NCBI GenBank assembly: GCA_028292185.1
Contig: JAQGMT010000049.1
Location: forward strand, 1-27,942
Length of the DNA: 27,942 nt
From: Ramlibacter sp.
Lineage (GTDB): Bacteria > Pseudomonadota > Gammaproteobacteria > Burkholderiales > Burkholderiaceae_C
Reading direction: 5' to 3'
Numbering within the stretch: the first letter of the stretch is position 1; each line of letters starts with the position of its first letter. The notes beneath the pieces were generated by a model. It had not been told where the DNA came from, did no database searches, and saw nothing but the letters and a program-made list of their open reading frames with translations. Below are positions 1 through 7,573 of the stretch, one piece after another. The translations under genes were made by a program, and so were the position numbers.

Positions 1-1274
1 TGCACCTGTTCGAGGCGCGACGGAATGTCGGTCACGAACACCTGATTGGTGCGGGGCTCGGCGATGACGCTGCCTCGGATGCTGAGCATGCGCGCCGCGC
101 CTGTGCCTTGGGTGAGTTGCGCCGCTATGTCCACGGCCTTGGTGTAATTGAGCTGGAAGGATTGGGTGCGAACCGGTTCCAGGCTCTGGATGGCCACCTT
201 GGATTCGAGGTCCAGCTTTTCCTTGGAGGCAATCTCGTCTTTGGGTGCCACCCAGATCACATTACCAGTCTTGCGCATGCCAAGGCCCTTGGCCTGCAGC
301 ACGATGTCCAGCGCCTGGTCCCACGGAACGTCTTTCAGGCGCAGCGTGACCGCGCCGGTGACGGAATCCGAAGTGACGATGTTGAAGTTGGTGAAGTCGG
401 CGATCACCTGCAGCAGCGACCGGACTTCGATGTTCTGGAAGTTCAGCGAGAGTTTCTCGCCGCCGAACGCAGTGCCCTGGGTCAGCTTCGATGGGTCCAC
501 CTTGACTTGCCGGACCTCCACGACGAACTGATTGTCGCTCTGGTACGCACTGTGCTCCCAGGCGCCCTTGGGCTCGATCAGCATCCGCACCCTGTCGCCC
601 ACCTGCACCGTCGTGACCGACTGCACCGGCGTGCCGAAATCCGAAACGTCCAGGCGGCGGCGCAATCCCTCGGGCAGGGTCGACTTGAGGAATTCGACCA
701 CCAGGTTCTGGCCCTGCTGCCGGATATCGACGCCCACCTGGTTGTTGGGCAGCGCCACGATGATGCGGCCGGAACTGTCGGTGCCGCGGCGGAAATCCAG
801 GTCCTTGATCGGTTGCGTCTCGACGTTGCGGCTTTCGGCGAAGACCGGTTGCGTTGCTGCGGGTCCGGCCGCCACCGCCCTGTCGAACACGATAAGAAGG
901 GATTTGCCCTGCAATTGGGCATGGTAGGCGGCGGGGCTCTTCAGGTTCAACACCAGCCGGGCGCGCTCGCCGGACTGCACCACGTTGACGGAGCGAACAT
1001 TCCCCTGATTGATTTCCTGCGCGGCGCGGCCCATTCCGTTGGTCGCGCCCGGGATGTCGAGCACCACCCGCGCCGGCGCCTGGATGGCGAACCCGGCAGG
1101 CACCGCCGTCAAGGGCTGCGAAAATTCGATGCGGACGACTTCCACGCCGCCCTGGACGGAACTGGTCACGGACTCCACCGCCGTTTGCGCTGTGGCGCAA
1201 AAAGACCAGGCGGCCACGATAACGCCGGCCGCCAATCCCCACCCCCGGCGCCAGGTGATCAGGTTGTTTTTCAT
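1..1274 (-). CDS. pilQ: Type IV pilus secretin PilQ (partial, N-terminal 424 residues)
   Basis: Outer-membrane secretin through which the type IV pilus is extruded. The frame is open from the ATG at 1274 to the window edge, so only the N-terminal part is present. Seen: a signal peptide (Lys/Arg n-region, hydrophobic core, Ala-rich cleavage site near residue 29); two AMIN-like beta domains (about residues 33-130 and 160-240) that in this family bind peptidoglycan; then a short secretin/TonB N-terminal domain around residues 275-345 (SLNFQNIEVRSLLQVIADFT) and the start of an N1/KH-like domain with FVTDIPSRLEQV. The C-terminal secretin barrel lies off the left edge. The start overlaps the pilP stop in an ATGA, so translation is probably coupled. 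It is the last pil gene visible in the pilMNOPQ operon. Confidence 0.95.
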   Translation of the reverse strand, partial: MKNNLITWRRGWGLAAGVIVAAWSFCATAQTAVESVTSSVQGGVEVVRIEFSQPLTAVPAGFAIQAPARVVLDIPGATNGMGRAAQEINQGNVRSVNVVQSGERARLVLNLKSPAAYHAQLQGKSLLIVFDRAVAAGPAATQPVFAESRNVETQPIKDLDFRRGTDSSGRIIVALPNNQVGVDIRQQGQNLVVEFLKSTLPEGLRRRLDVSDFGTPVQSVTTVQVGDRVRMLIEPKGAWEHSAYQSDNQFVVEVRQVKVDPSKLTQGTAFGGEKLSLNFQNIEVRSLLQVIADFTNFNIVTSDSVTGAVTLRLKDVPWDQALDIVLQAKGLGMRKTGNVIWVAPKDEIASKEKLDLESKVAIQSLEPVRTQSFQLNYTKAVDIAAQLTQGTGAARMLSIRGSVIAEPRTNQVFVTDIPSRLEQV

Positions 1275-1813
1275 TTCGACCTCTCTTGCAATTGCAATGT
1301 GGCTGTGCGCTCGATCCATTCGCCCGCCGCGTCCTGCACGATTTCCCGCAGGACCAGCTCGGTTTCTCCCACCTTCAATATCCTTCCGTAGTTCTGCCCC
1401 AGGTGGTTGCCCGGACGCACCTGGTAGATCAGGTTGTCCACCTTCAGCAAAGCGACCGGCAGGCCCTCTTTGATGAGGCTGCCCACCATGTTCATGCTGT
1501 CCAGCGGATAACTCTCGAGCGGCTCCTTGCGGCGCGCAAGCTCCGGCGCGACCAACCCGGCGTTCGACGTGGACTGCGCGGACTCGCGCTTGAGCGCCTG
1601 GGTCAGCTTCAGGTTGCTGAACGGATCGGTGGCGGCTTCCTGCGTGTAGGGCTGGGGCGTGAATTTCTTCGGTTCTGGAATCGGCTGGACATGCGGCTTG
1701 GTCAAGGTGCGCTGCTGCGCCATCCAGGCCTGCAGGTCCTCCTCGCCCGACGAACTGCACGCCAGCAGGAGCACTGCACTGCAGGCCACCGCGATCACGG
1801 TTTTGCTGCTCAT
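1271..1813 (-). CDS. pilP: Type IV pilus inner-membrane lipoprotein PilP
   Basis: 180-residue lipoprotein that links the PilN/PilO inner-membrane subcomplex to the periplasmic domains of PilQ. Seen: a short signal peptide with lipobox LLLAC (Cys19), a Pro-rich, poorly ordered stretch to about residue 75, and a compact C-terminal beta domain (about 95-175, with LPVALLKVDNLIYQVRPGNH and GRILKV), the usual PilP architecture and length. Start ATG at 1813 overlaps the pilO stop by 4 nt, and its own stop overlaps the pilQ start by 4 nt, so this is the middle of a tightly coupled operon. Confidence 0.95.
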   Translation of the reverse strand: MSSKTVIAVACSAVLLLACSSSGEEDLQAWMAQQRTLTKPHVQPIPEPKKFTPQPYTQEAATDPFSNLKLTQALKRESAQSTSNAGLVAPELARRKEPLESYPLDSMNMVGSLIKEGLPVALLKVDNLIYQVRPGNHLGQNYGRILKVGETELVLREIVQDAAGEWIERTATLQLQERSK

Positions 1814-2481
1814 TTCTTCGCCCCCGGCGCGGCCTTGCGCTGCGCAGCGACCTCGTCACCATCGAGATAACGGAAAGTCTTGGCCGTGGCGTCCATGGTA
1901 AGCACGTCGCGGGTCCCGGGCGCCACGCGCATGTTGTTGAGCGTGACGATGCGCGACAGGTTGGCGATGTCCGAAGCGAACGAGCCAAGGTCGTGGAATC
2001 GGCCCGTGACCCTTATCGTGATGGGCAGCTCCGCGTAGTAGTCCTTGACCAGCACGTTGCCTGGGCGGAACAGGTCGAAGCTCAGGCTGCGGCCCAAACC
2101 GGCTTGGTTGATGTCCGAAAGGAGTGCATCCATCTCCGCCTTGCTTGGCAGCTGCTTTTCAAGCTGCGTCACGTACTGCTGCACCTGCTCGCGTTGTTTG
2201 CGCAGCGCCTCGAGATTGACGGCCTGGGCAAGCTTCTTCTTGTACTCGTCGCGCAGCACCATCTCTTTCTTCTGCTCCGCTTCGAGCTCCGCGTCGGAGC
2301 CGTTGAGCCACGTGAACCACAGTGCGGCGACGATGCCGCCCATCACGAACAAATAGAGCAGCGCCTGCGGGACGAGCGGCCACGACGAAGGATCGTTGGT
2401 GTTCAGCCCGCGAAACTGCGATGTCACGCGCTGCTGGATAGCCGCGAAGTCCAACTTGGGTTTGTCGTTAGTGGTGGCCAT
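1810..2481 (-). CDS. pilO: Type IV pilus inner-membrane protein PilO
   Basis: 223 residues. PilO dimerises with PilN to form the inner-membrane alignment complex that connects cytoplasmic PilM with PilP and the secretin. Seen: a cytoplasmic N-terminus of about 38 residues, one transmembrane helix (about 39-60, LLYLFVMGGIVAALWFTWL), a charged coiled coil (about 62-115, rich in E/K/Q/L), and a periplasmic ferredoxin-like domain (about 120-205). The ATG at 2481 follows the pilN stop by 3 nt, and its stop overlaps the pilP start in an ATGA. Confidence 0.95.
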   Translation of the reverse strand: MATTNDKPKLDFAAIQQRVTSQFRGLNTNDPSSWPLVPQALLYLFVMGGIVAALWFTWLNGSDAELEAEQKKEMVLRDEYKKKLAQAVNLEALRKQREQVQQYVTQLEKQLPSKAEMDALLSDINQAGLGRSLSFDLFRPGNVLVKDYYAELPITIRVTGRFHDLGSFASDIANLSRIVTLNNMRVAPGTRDVLTMDATAKTFRYLDGDEVAAQRKAAPGAKK

Positions 2482-2484
2482 GGC

Positions 2485-3153
2485 TCAGGTCTTGGCTGGC
2501 GCGGACGGGATCGCGGCCGCTGTGGGCGCCGACGCCGCGGCGGAGGCGGGGGCGGAAGCGCCACTGGCAGCGGCAGCCGCCTTTTGCACTTCACTGGCGC
2601 GCAGCAGCTTCACCCGCATGGTGAAGTTCGCGACGCGGCGTTGGTCGCGCGGAGTCAGCGCAACCGACCCGGCCGTGATTTCGACCAGTTCGGGTTTGCT
2701 GAGCCAGGGGCTCTTGTAGGCCAGGTTGCGCAGCAATTCCGAAACGCGCTCGTTCGATTGTGCGGTTCCCGTCACCAGCACGATCTGGTTCTCCTGCTTG
2801 ACGCTGGTGACGTACACGCCATCAGGCAGCTGAATCACCAACTCGTTGAGCAGGTGCACCGGCATGTTGCGGTCGGCCTGCAGGTCTTCCACGGCCTGCT
2901 GGCGGGCCCGCAGCGCCGCGATTTCGGCCTGCAGGTTGGCGATGTCCTTGATCTGCGCGTCCAGTCGCTTGTTTTCGGTTCCCAGCACCAGGTTCTTGTT
3001 CTGCTGGTTGGAAATCTGCGCCGCGTACCAGAGGTAGACGGCGCCGGCGATGACCCCGCCCGCGAGTGCGGAACCGGCCAAAGCCGCATAGAACGCCTCG
3101 CGCTTGCGCTTGCGCGCAGCCTCGCGATGGGGAAGCAGGTTGATCAGGATCAC
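2485..3153 (-). CDS. pilN: Type IV pilus inner-membrane protein PilN (GTG start)
   Basis: Partner of PilO; its conserved N-terminal INLLP segment docks into cytoplasmic PilM. I choose the GTG at 3153 (ILINLLPHREAARKRKRE follows) because the family begins almost at INLLP and because this start overlaps the pilM stop in a 4-nt GTGA, like the other junctions here. A longer frame to 3183 exists but adds ten unfamiliar residues inside pilM. Seen: INLLPHR at the N-terminus, one transmembrane helix (about residues 24-44), a coiled coil (about 46-90), a periplasmic domain, and a low-complexity Ala/Pro/Ser tail over the last 35 residues. 222 residues. Confidence 0.92.
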   Translation of the reverse strand: MILINLLPHREAARKRKREAFYAALAGSALAGGVIAGAVYLWYAAQISNQQNKNLVLGTENKRLDAQIKDIANLQAEIAALRARQQAVEDLQADRNMPVHLLNELVIQLPDGVYVTSVKQENQIVLVTGTAQSNERVSELLRNLAYKSPWLSKPELVEITAGSVALTPRDQRRVANFTMRVKLLRASEVQKAAAAASGASAPASAAASAPTAAAIPSAPAKT

Positions 3154-4229
3154 TGGATGAACCTCCGCATCGCCAAGCCGCACGACGTGAGGTATGAAGG
3201 CGCCTCCCGGCGCATCTTCTTTTCTCGTATGCCGTCGCCCACCTGCATGCCCTCGAATGGATTGGCCAGGTTGCAGGGAAAGGACGTCTGCATGGTCACC
3301 GCGTCCGTCAACCCGGGCAGCGCCGCCGATCCTCCCGCCAGCATCACGTAGTCGACCCGGTTGTGGGGCGTGCTGGTGAAGAAGAATTGCAGTGCCCGGG
3401 CGATTTCTTGCGCCATGCTTTCCACAAATGGCTTGAGCACGCCGGACTCATAGTCTTCGGGCAAGTCGCCGTTGCGCTTCTTGGTCTCGCCCTCTTCCGG
3501 GGAAAATCCGTACTGGCGCACGATCAATTGGGTGAGTTGCGCGCCGCCGAAGGCCTGGTCGCGGTCGTACAGCACCTCTTCGCCCTTGATGACCTGCATG
3601 CTGGTGGTGAACGCCCCCACCTCGAACAGCGCCACCATGGTTTCCTCGCCCTCGGTGGGCAGCGCCTGAATCAGCCGGGCGGCGGCAAGCCGGGACGCAT
3701 AGGACTCGACGTCCATGATCATCGGCTTGAGACCCGCAGCTTCGGCCAAGCCCTGCCGGTCCTGCACCTTTTCCTTGCGCGATGCGGCGATCAGCACCTC
3801 GACGTCACCCACCGATGTGGTGCTCGGACCGATAACACAGAAGTCCAGGCTCACTTCATCGAGCGAGAACGGGATGTACTGATTGGCCTCGGCCTCCACC
3901 TGCACTTCCAGCTCCGATTCGGACAGGCCGCCCGGGAGCATGATCTTCTTGGTAATGACGGCGGAGGGGGGCAGCGCCATCGCGACATTGCGGGTGCGGG
4001 TGCCACTTTTCTTGATGACGCGCCTCATGGCTTCGGCGACTTCATCGAACTTTTCGATGTTGCCGTCGGTGACCCAGCCGCGCTCCAGGGGTTCGATGGC
4101 ACAGCGCTCGAGCACCAGGATGCCTTCCTTGGTACGACCCAGCTCAACCAGCTTGACGCTGGATGAGCTGATATCCATGCCCAGCAGAGGCGCGGGCTGC
4201 CGCGTGAACAACGATCCCAAAGAAGCCAA
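3150..4229 (-). CDS. pilM: Type IV pilus actin-like ATPase PilM (TTG start)
   Basis: Cytoplasmic FtsA/actin-fold protein that binds PilN and anchors the inner-membrane pilus platform. Seen: the phosphate-1 loop GMDISSSSVKLVEL near the N-terminus, and the C-terminal adenosine-type motif VMLAGGSAALPGL. I choose the TTG at 4229: an AGGAG (4237-4241) sits 7 nt upstream, and the resulting start (ASLGSLFTRQPAPLLG) gives about 359 residues, the normal length. The frame stays open to 4268 and contains an in-frame ATG at residue 6 of that longer reading, but that ATG lies upstream of the ribosome-binding site. First gene of the pilMNOPQ operon, divergent from mrcA. Its stop overlaps the pilN GTG. Confidence 0.93.
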   Translation of the reverse strand: MASLGSLFTRQPAPLLGMDISSSSVKLVELGRTKEGILVLERCAIEPLERGWVTDGNIEKFDEVAEAMRRVIKKSGTRTRNVAMALPPSAVITKKIMLPGGLSESELEVQVEAEANQYIPFSLDEVSLDFCVIGPSTTSVGDVEVLIAASRKEKVQDRQGLAEAAGLKPMIMDVESYASRLAAARLIQALPTEGEETMVALFEVGAFTTSMQVIKGEEVLYDRDQAFGGAQLTQLIVRQYGFSPEEGETKKRNGDLPEDYESGVLKPFVESMAQEIARALQFFFTSTPHNRVDYVMLAGGSAALPGLTDAVTMQTSFPCNLANPFEGMQVGDGIREKKMRREAPSYLTSCGLAMRRFIQ

Positions 4230-4286
4230 TTCCGGTCTCCTGAAACACCGCATTTCGAGGCGTAACAAACTTAAGATTTCACTTCA

Positions 4287-4315
4287 ATGCTAGCAGTAAC
4301 ATCCTTGTCACACAA
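4287..4315 (-). promoter_or_regulatory. Candidate sigma70 promoter of pilMNOPQ
   Basis: On the minus strand, TTGTGT (4310-4315), a 17-nt spacer and TAGCAT (4287-4292). The -35 matches only in its first half and the -10 matches 4 of 6. The position, about 50 nt upstream of the pilM start, is sensible. Found by eye. Confidence 0.4.
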
Positions 4316-4438
4316 AGGATTTTTCCGTTTTAGGTAGAGCAAGCGTTGGTAAAAGCCGACGCCAGGAACCTGCCATACTGGTGAGCTCGTCGTGCGGCTG
4401 CCGGGTACGGCGGAAGCTATTGATCAGCTTCCTCCTGA

Positions 4439-4492
4439 TCGCCACGCAGGCGCCGTTTTTATCCCTGGTCGCCACGCAGGCTCCGTTTTTAT
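4439..4492. repeat. 24-nt direct repeat, period 30, upstream of mrcA
   Basis: Two copies (4439-4462 and 4469-4492) of a unit beginning TCGCCACGCAGG and ending CCGTTTTTAT differ at one position (G versus T at unit position 14). The second copy runs directly into the TATAAT at 4490-4495. The first copy has the same TTTTTAT but continues CCC, so it lacks the hexamer. This looks like a local tandem duplication of the promoter-proximal segment. Confidence 0.85.
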
Positions 4493-4495
4493 AAT
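4490..4495 (+). promoter_or_regulatory. Candidate -10 element of mrcA
   Basis: A consensus TATAAT lies 27 nt before the mrcA ATG, at the end of the second direct-repeat copy. No good -35 is visible at 16-18 nt (best is TGGTCG at 18 nt), so assignment rests on the -10 and its position. Confidence 0.5.
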
Positions 4496-4522
4496 TGCGG
4501 CTGGGACGCCCCCTGGACCTCT

Positions 4523-6988
4523 ATGCCTTCTGAATCCTCTTCCGGCGAGGCGCCGGAATTATCCCCGCGCTCGCGCGGCCCCCAGCCGCGCGGCTGGAAA
4601 CAGCACCTGCTGCGGGCGGTGTTGTGGTGCTTCGGGCTGGGCGCGGCGGGACTGGCGTGCATCGTCATCGTTGTGGGCGTCGCGCTGGCGGTGGCCTACC
4701 CGAACCTGCCCGACATTTCGGACCTGCTGGATTACCGGCCCAAGCTGCCGCTGCGCATCTATTCGGCCGACAACGTGCTGATCGGCGAGTTCGGCGAGGA
4801 GCGGCGCAACCTCACGCCCATCGACCAGATCCCCAAGGTCATGAAGGATGCGGTGCTGGCCATCGAGGACTCACGCTTCTATTCGCACGGCGGCGTTGAC
4901 TATCGCGGCCTGTTGCGGGCCGGGCTGGCGAACCTGGGCAAGGTGAAAAGCCAGGGCGCGTCCACCATCACGATGCAGGTCGCACGCAACGTATACCTGT
5001 CCTCGGAGAAAACCTTTACCCGAAAGCTGTACGAGGTTCTGCTCACGTTCAAGCTGGAGCATCTGCTGTCCAAGGACCAGATCCTCGAGATCTACATGAA
5101 CCAGATCTTTCTGGGCAACCGGGCATACGGTTTCGCGGCGGCCGCGGACGCCTACTTCGGCAAGCCGATGCGCGACCTCACCATTGCCGAGGCGGCGATG
5201 CTGGCGGGCTTGCCCAAGGCGCCCTCGGCCTACAACCCCATCAGCAACCCGACGCGCGCGCGCACGCGCCAGCTCTACATCATCGAGCGCATGCAGGAGA
5301 ACGGGTTCATTACGGCGCAGGAAGCCGAGACGGCCAAGAAGCAGGAATTGAAAATCCGCAGCGCCAACGACCGGACCGGCGTGCATGCCGAATACATCGC
5401 GGAGACGGTGCGGCAATTGGTGTATGCGCAGTACGGCGATGACGCCTATACCCGGGGCTTGAACGTCTTCACGACGATCAGCGCCACGCAACAGGACACC
5501 GCCTACAAATCCTTGCGCAAGGGCATCATGGATTACGAACGGCGCCAGATTTACCGCGGCCCCGAGGAGTTCGTGGACCTGCCGCCCGGCGAGAAAGACG
5601 CCGAGGACGCGATCGACGATGCGTTGGCCGACCATCCCGACAACGGCGATGTGATGTCCGCGGTGGTGCTGGAAGCCGGACCCAAGAAGATCCTGGCGAT
5701 GCGCCTGAACAGCGAACGGGTGGAGATCATTGGCGAAGGCCTGAGGCCGGCGCAATCCGGACTCTCCGACAAGGCGCCGCCCAAGATCAAGATCCGCCGA
5801 GGCGCAGTCATCCGCGTGGCCAAGACGCCGAAGAACACCTGGGAGATCACCCAGTTGCCCGAAGTGGAAGGCGCGTTCGTGGCGATCGACCCGCGCGACG
5901 GCGCCATTCACGCCCTGGTCGGTGGCTTCGACTTCAACAAGAACAAGTTCAACCACGTGACCCAGGCGTGGCGCCAGCCCGGGTCTGGATTCAAGCCCTT
6001 CATCTATTCGGCCGCGCTCGAAAAAGGCTTCACCCCTTCGACGATCGTCAACGATGCGCCACTGTTCTTCGATGCGGGCGTGACCGGTGGACAGCCCTGG
6101 GCGCCGAAGAACTACGACGGCAAGTTCGAAGGACCGATGCCGCTGCACACCGCCCTGGCCAAGTCGAAGAACATGGTGTCGATCCGGATCCTGCAAGCCG
6201 TCGGGACCCAGAACGCGCAGGACTGGATCACGCGCTTCGGCTTCGACGCCGAAAAGCATCCGGCCTACCTGACGATGGCGCTGGGCGCCGGTTCGGTCAC
6301 CCCGATGCAGATGGCCACCGGCTACGCCGTGTTCGCCAACGGCGGCTATCGCGTGAACCCTTGGCTGATCACGAAGATCACCGACCAGAGAGGCAAGGCG
6401 CTGGTGGAAAGCCAGCCGCCGCTGCCCAACGAGTCCGTGCGCGCCATCGATGCGCGCAACGCCTTCATCATGGAGCGGCTGCTGCAGGAGGTGGCGCGGG
6501 TCGGTACCGCCGCCAAGGCACAGCGCGATCTCAAGCGCAGCGACTTGTACGGCAAGACCGGCACCACCAATGACCAGCTCGATACCTGGTTCAACGGCTT
6601 CCAGCCGACGCTGGTCGCGATCGTCTGGATGGGCTATGACAATCCCCGCTCGCTGGGCGACAGGGAAACGGGCAGCAGCTTGAGCCTGCCGGTCTGGATC
6701 AACTTCATGGAGAGCGCGCTCAAAGGCGTGCCGGTGATGGAGCCCTCGGCGCCCGAAGGCGTGGTGAATGTCGGCGGAGAGTGGTACTACGAAGAATATG
6801 CGCGCGGCGGCGGCGTCAGCAACCTCGGCGGAACGTCGGTAGACAATGGCGTGGACGCTGGCGGTACGCCATCGCCCAATCGCCAGCCTGACGACAAGAG
6901 CCTGATGAATTCCGACGGAATGCCATACCGGCCGCCCACCCCGCCCTCGGACGACCGCAGAAGCATCCTGGACCTGTTCAGGAACTGA
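4523..6988 (+). CDS. mrcA: Penicillin-binding protein 1A (bifunctional peptidoglycan synthase)
   Basis: Class A PBP that polymerises glycan strands (GT51) and cross-links them (DD-transpeptidase). 821 residues, normal length. Seen: a basic, Ser/Pro-rich cytoplasmic N-terminus; one transmembrane helix (about 42-65); the GT51 motif IEDSRFYSHGGVDYRG with catalytic Glu115, followed by GASTITMQVARN and the K-x-x-E-ILEIYMNQIFLG motifs; an OB-like insert (about 300-440); and transpeptidase motifs SGFK (Ser488, Lys491), SKN (Ser548) and KTG (Lys678, in YGKTGTTND). The tail from about 745 is Gly/Pro/Asp-rich. It is divergent from pilMNOPQ, a neighbourhood common in beta- and gammaproteobacteria. Symbol mrcA, also called ponA. 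Confidence 0.97.
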   Translation: MPSESSSGEAPELSPRSRGPQPRGWKQHLLRAVLWCFGLGAAGLACIVIVVGVALAVAYPNLPDISDLLDYRPKLPLRIYSADNVLIGEFGEERRNLTPIDQIPKVMKDAVLAIEDSRFYSHGGVDYRGLLRAGLANLGKVKSQGASTITMQVARNVYLSSEKTFTRKLYEVLLTFKLEHLLSKDQILEIYMNQIFLGNRAYGFAAAADAYFGKPMRDLTIAEAAMLAGLPKAPSAYNPISNPTRARTRQLYIIERMQENGFITAQEAETAKKQELKIRSANDRTGVHAEYIAETVRQLVYAQYGDDAYTRGLNVFTTISATQQDTAYKSLRKGIMDYERRQIYRGPEEFVDLPPGEKDAEDAIDDALADHPDNGDVMSAVVLEAGPKKILAMRLNSERVEIIGEGLRPAQSGLSDKAPPKIKIRRGAVIRVAKTPKNTWEITQLPEVEGAFVAIDPRDGAIHALVGGFDFNKNKFNHVTQAWRQPGSGFKPFIYSAALEKGFTPSTIVNDAPLFFDAGVTGGQPWAPKNYDGKFEGPMPLHTALAKSKNMVSIRILQAVGTQNAQDWITRFGFDAEKHPAYLTMALGAGSVTPMQMATGYAVFANGGYRVNPWLITKITDQRGKALVESQPPLPNESVRAIDARNAFIMERLLQEVARVGTAAKAQRDLKRSDLYGKTGTTNDQLDTWFNGFQPTLVAIVWMGYDNPRSLGDRETGSSLSLPVWINFMESALKGVPVMEPSAPEGVVNVGGEWYYEEYARGGGVSNLGGTSVDNGVDAGGTPSPNRQPDDKSLMNSDGMPYRPPTPPSDDRRSILDLFRN

Positions 6989-7009
6989 CGCGCCGCACAG
7001 CGCGGCCCA

Positions 7010-7336
7010 TCACGAGAATGTCAACGGCTGGCCCGCCTGCTCGCCCGCATACCGGGAGAGATTGGCGAAGAACTCGCCGTTGCCCTTGGTGTCCCGCCAC
7101 TGCGAGCCATCGAATTTGTAGTGGAAGCCCCCGGCCTTGGCGGCCATCCAGATTTCGTGCAGCGGCTTTTGCAGGTTCACGATGATCTGGGTGCGGTTCG
7201 GAAAGGTCAGCGTGACCATGCCTCCCACCCGCTGGTTGTCGATGTCGGCCTCGCTTTGATCGTTGATCCTGTCGCAGCAGGCTTCGATGCGCGCCAGAAC
7301 CGCTTCGGCTCGATCCATGAATTCCGGGTCAGTCAT
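7010..7336 (-). CDS. cyaY: Iron donor protein CyaY (bacterial frataxin)
   Basis: Frataxin homologue that binds iron through an acidic helix and modulates IscS-dependent Fe-S cluster assembly. 108 residues, the family length. Seen: an acidic first helix (TDPEFMDRAEAVLARIE), DNQRVGGMVTLTFPNRTQIIVN strands, the signature KPLHEIWMAAKAGGFHYKF, and W-x-D-T-K-G-N-G-E-F. I choose the ATG at 7336 (MTDPEF); an upstream extension to 7366 would run into the divergent lptM gene. It converges with mrcA (21-nt gap). The two divergent starts, cyaY and lptM, are only 12 nt apart. No clear Shine-Dalgarno is visible. Confidence 0.95.
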   Translation of the reverse strand: MTDPEFMDRAEAVLARIEACCDRINDQSEADIDNQRVGGMVTLTFPNRTQIIVNLQKPLHEIWMAAKAGGFHYKFDGSQWRDTKGNGEFFANLSRYAGEQAGQPLTFS

Positions 7337-7342
7337 TACAAT
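7337..7342 (+). promoter_or_regulatory. Candidate -10 element of lptM-lysA (leaderless geometry)
   Basis: TACAAT (5 of 6 to consensus) lies in the 12-nt gap between the cyaY and lptM starts and ends 6 nt before the lptM ATG. Transcription would start at or next to the ATG. No convincing -35 is seen, and it would lie inside cyaY. Confidence 0.45.
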
Positions 7343-7348
7343 TTCGCC

Positions 7349-7573
7349 ATGTTGCGTGTCTTCCAAATTCTAGTCAGCGCACTGTGCGTGCGCCTTGTCC
7401 TTGCCTTGTGCGGGGTCGCGGCCCTGGCCGCCTGCGGCCAGAAGGGCCAGCTCGTCCTGCCAACGGGTGAAGCTGCGGCCGGCCGGGCCACTTTGCCACA
7501 GACCATGAACCCCGCGCGCGCTGCTTCGGCGCCCGTCCCTTCTGGCACGGCAACGCCGGTGCCGCGTCAATGA
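7349..7573 (+). CDS. lptM: LPS translocon maturation chaperone LptM (YifL-type lipoprotein)
   Basis: Small outer-membrane lipoprotein, 74 residues. In E. coli LptM assists oxidative maturation of LptD in the LPS translocon. Seen: a signal peptide with a long hydrophobic core and lipobox LAAC, followed immediately by GQKGQLVLP, close to the family signature GQKGPLYLP, then an Ala/Pro/Thr-rich tail. ATG at 7349; its stop overlaps the lysA start in an ATGA. The lptM-lysA order next to a divergent cyaY is widespread in proteobacteria and supports the call despite the small size. Confidence 0.88.
   Translation: MLRVFQILVSALCVRLVLALCGVAALAACGQKGQLVLPTGEAAAGRATLPQTMNPARAASAPVPSGTATPVPRQ

Larger units (their letters stand above)
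4230..4522. other. Divergent pilM-mrcA intergenic region
   Basis: 293 nt with no convincing gene. It holds the candidate pilM promoter (4287-4315), an AT-richer stretch (4265-4345), a 24-nt imperfect direct repeat (4439-4462 and 4469-4492) and a perfect TATAAT (4490-4495) oriented toward mrcA. A short frame from 4392 runs into the mrcA frame and has no support. Confidence 0.6.

Noticed and set aside
1993..3351. 452-codon plus-strand open frame opposite pilN/pilO
   Set aside because: Antisense shadow of high-GC genes: His/Arg/Gln-rich composition, no domain, and the minus strand holds clear pil genes. The same applies to long frames opposite mrcA (4871-6259), metK (13079-14347), lysA (7585-8595) and ligD (17205-18350).
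6989..7009. Terminator between mrcA and cyaY
   Set aside because: A short GCCGC/GCGGC complement exists in the 21-nt gap, but there is no T-run and the stem is too weak to call.
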